Shown here piece after piece: positions 39,064-40,327 of a stretch of 40,327 bases of DNA. Below the pieces are notes generated by a model. The model was not told the DNA's origin and did not search any database. It worked only from the letters and a program-made list of their open reading frames with translations. Location of the stretch: IMG/VR virus record IMGVR_UViG_3300049491_000546, positions 1-40,327 of that record; one strand, written 5' to 3'. Numbering within the stretch: position 1 is the stretch's first letter; each line of letters starts with the position of its first letter. The stretch comes from a virus. Made by a program: the position numbers and the translations under genes.

Positions 39064-39323
39064 TTGCGCCGGAGTCCGTGACGGAGTTCGCAGCGCCACC
39101 ATTCTTTCGCGCACCACCAGAAAGGCAGCAGCGGGTAGCTGCGGTACTGATCCCAGAACCAGGCGATGCGCCCGAGCCTCGTGTGGAAGGCGTGGTAGGG
39201 GTTGAGGTTGACGGTGTAGGAGCAGGTGTTGCAGATCCCGTCGCCGTTGGGGAGCCTCGCTGCTGCCTGTTCGAGTCCGCAGATGTCGCAGACGATGACG
39301 CGCGAATACCCGTTGACGCTCAT
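39060..39323 (-). CDS. Small zinc-finger protein between terminase genes
   Basis: This 87-residue protein starts MSVNGYSRVIVCDICGLEQA. CDIC (12-15) with CNTC (31-34) gives a four-cysteine site; the rest is aromatic and basic (FHTRLGRIAWFWDQYRSYPL, then CAKEWWRCELRHGLRRK). ATGA overlap with the upstream gene and GTGA with TerL. Position between the small-terminase-like gene and TerL suggests an HNH-less DNA-contact or packaging partner, but no HNH catalytic motif is visible. Confidence 0.8.
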   Translation of the reverse strand: MSVNGYSRVIVCDICGLEQAAARLPNGDGICNTCSYTVNLNPYHAFHTRLGRIAWFWDQYRSYPLLPFWWCAKEWWRCELRHGLRRK

Positions 39324-39814
39324 CCTGGCCGCACCCCATCCTCGATTTCGCGTCTGACGAGCTGGGCGTCCAACGTCGGGTGGGCACGTCGGGCGACCAA
39401 CTGGTCGGCGATGTCGCGGATCGCCCTGTCCAGTTCGTTCGCTTCCAACGGGTCGCCGCCTTCGATGGGCGCGTGGGTGGGCGCTTTGCCCCAGCCGCGG
39501 TCGAGTATTTCGCGGGCGGCGTTGATCCGGTCTGCGTTGCGGGCGGTCGTGTCCTCCAGAATGTCGAACAGGACGTTCGCGACCCTCGCGGGATCATCCC
39601 CGACCATGTCGCGGATCTGGCGGGCAAGTCCTTTCTTCCGTCCCCCCAACCTGGAGATTTCGTTCCCCGGCGTGAACCGTTTGCCCAAAGGCCGCAGCAC
39701 ACCGTCGGAGCACATCTGGAAGCCTTCCGGCACCACCGGCTCCACCAGCTCCGGCTCTAGTGCATCTTCCCGCATAGCCGACATCTCACACCACGCTCCA
39801 CATCCGCCGTGCAT
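39320..39814 (-). CDS. Small terminase-like protein
   Basis: This 164-residue frame overlaps the RHH gene by 58 bases; the nearer ATG at 39784 (MSAMRED) would shorten the overlap. It contains ISRLGGRKKGLARQIRDMVG and DDPARVANVLFDILEDTTAR, followed by NADRINAAREILDRGWGKAP (about residues 93-112), the pattern of phage terminase-small-like or DUF5681-type DNA-binding proteins. It lies directly before the zinc-finger and TerL genes. The role in recognising packaging sites is inferred. Confidence 0.65.
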   Translation of the reverse strand: MHGGCGAWCEMSAMREDALEPELVEPVVPEGFQMCSDGVLRPLGKRFTPGNEISRLGGRKKGLARQIRDMVGDDPARVANVLFDILEDTTARNADRINAAREILDRGWGKAPTHAPIEGGDPLEANELDRAIRDIADQLVARRAHPTLDAQLVRREIEDGVRPG

Positions 39815-40125
39815 TTCCCAGACCGTTGCGCCAGATCCCGCGCCCGCACACGCTGCAACTCCAGATCAGCGGAAGATACCGTCCCCAGCCTGCCTACGCC
39901 AGCGGACACCACCGCCCCCTCACGCACAACCCGCTCCGGCGTCGAAGGCACCCGCGGCACGTTCTCCACCACCGACGCCCTCACCACCTGCTCCCGCTTC
40001 GCCCTCTCCATCATCGCCCCACACACCCACGAGTTGAACGACACACCCTCCCGCGCCGCCAGCGCAGCACAACGAACGAAATCCTCCAGAGGCACCCGCA
40101 GCGGAATCTGCTTACGCTCAACCAT
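39757..40125 (-). CDS. Ribbon-helix-helix regulator
   Basis: This 122-residue protein starts MVERKQIPLRVPLEDFVRCA. KQIPLRVPL (5-13) and the following helices FVRCAALAAREGVSFNSWVC form a ribbon-helix-helix DNA-binding domain. The middle is linker; the end carries CTADVERGVRCRLCGKMH, a possible zinc site. It is the first gene of the minus-strand morphogenesis unit, and three CTGATATCAG palindromes lie at and upstream of its start, so autorepression is a strong prediction. ATG 40125 is one base from the first palindrome. Confidence 0.82.
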   Translation of the reverse strand: MVERKQIPLRVPLEDFVRCAALAAREGVSFNSWVCGAMMERAKREQVVRASVVENVPRVPSTPERVVREGAVVSAGVGRLGTVSSADLELQRVRARDLAQRSGKCTADVERGVRCRLCGKMH

Positions 40126-40126
40126 C

Positions 40127-40136
40127 CTGATATCAG
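40127..40136. promoter_or_regulatory. Operator palindrome 1, CTGATATCAG
   Basis: A ten-base perfect palindrome one base upstream of the RHH start codon. TAATCT on the minus strand (40140-40135) overlaps it and could be a -10 with nine bases to the ATG, making another leaderless message blocked by bound repressor. Confidence 0.7.
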
Positions 40137-40169
40137 ATTACCCCATGAGTTCATACCCGCATATGCAAC

Positions 40170-40179
40170 CTGATATCAG
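40170..40179. promoter_or_regulatory. Operator palindrome 2, CTGATATCAG
   Basis: A second perfect copy, 43 bases from the first (about four helical turns). No gene covers this region. Confidence 0.7.
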
Positions 40180-40202
40180 AATCCCCCCAGCAACCCAGCC
40201 AC

Positions 40203-40212
40203 CTGATATCAC
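40203..40212. promoter_or_regulatory. Operator half-matched copy 3, CTGATATCAC
   Basis: A copy with one mismatch, 33 bases from the second (about three turns). Together the three sites form a regularly spaced array fit for cooperative binding by a ribbon-helix-helix protein. Confidence 0.6.
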
Positions 40213-40327
40213 AAACCCCCCACCGAAACATGCACAAAACGGGGTCGCGCACCCCCTGGGCCGGGGGGGGTCGGGCCGGTAGGACGGCTCGACCCGCGCG
40301 CCGGAGCGCCGAGGTCGAGCGAGGCGC
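40213..40327. other. Non-coding GC-rich right end
   Basis: Very GC-rich, with runs such as CCGGGGGGGTCGGGCCGG near 40261-40278. No credible ORF, ribosome site or RNA gene is seen. It could hold part of a packaging site or an upstream promoter of the terminase operon; I cannot tell. Confidence 0.4.

Noticed and set aside
1-40327. Circular closure of the window
   Set aside because: Extending the tape measure frame from the left edge into the right end leads to stops near 40155 and through the operator region, so the ends do not join as one gene.

Overview
The window is a 40.3 kb stretch of a high-GC, tailed, siphovirus-type bacteriophage genome, or a prophage of the same kind. The virion set consists of a large terminase, portal, MuF-protease fusion, HK97-type capsid, major tail protein, head-to-tail adaptor, tail-terminator-like protein, frameshifted tail chaperones and a tape measure protein. 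Several of these resemble families from phages of Actinobacteria (head-to-tail adaptor, capsid maturation protease, DUF1360 and small zinc-ribbon proteins). An actinobacterial host is therefore likely, but the genus cannot be told. No integrase, lysis gene, DNA polymerase, tRNA or CRISPR array was recognised. The tape measure gene runs off the left edge.

Nearly all virion genes lie on the minus strand and read from right to left. They are packed with ATGA/GTGA/TGATG overlaps and use many GTG starts. From the right the order is: a ribbon-helix-helix regulator with three CTGATATCAG palindromes at its promoter; a small-terminase-like protein and TerL; a first block of glycan and modification genes (36.5-29.6 kb); DUF1360, portal and the MuF-protease fusion; another glycosyltransferase; a plus-strand regulatory island (22.1-24.4 kb) with its own terminators; capsid; a second head protein; an antisense HNH endonuclease; the major tail protein and a further structural protein; an antisense sugar epimerase; a methyltransferase and four tandem paralogous glycosyltransferases; six beta-rich tail or fibre proteins; a 1069-residue protein made of about 29 shuffled ~32-residue repeats; head-to-tail adaptor; tail terminator; chaperones; tape measure.

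The most unusual feature is the number of sugar and small-group modification enzymes between and inside the morphogenesis modules. I count ten putative GT-A-type glycosyltransferases, an NAD-dependent sugar epimerase, a PIG-L/LmbE-type deacetylase, a GNAT acetyltransferase and three SAM-methyltransferase-like proteins. Because they sit in the same tight transcription units as capsid and tail genes, I infer that they build a modified glycan on the virion (capsid, tail tube or fibres), though remodelling of the host envelope is possible. Other points for follow-up are a recurring CGCTATAGTT-type element just upstream of start codons (possible leaderless promoters, one palindromic and divergent), a strong internal Shine-Dalgarno and start inside the MuF-protease fusion, a shared GRGA(S)W C-terminal tag on four consecutive tail proteins, and the mosaic repeat protein.
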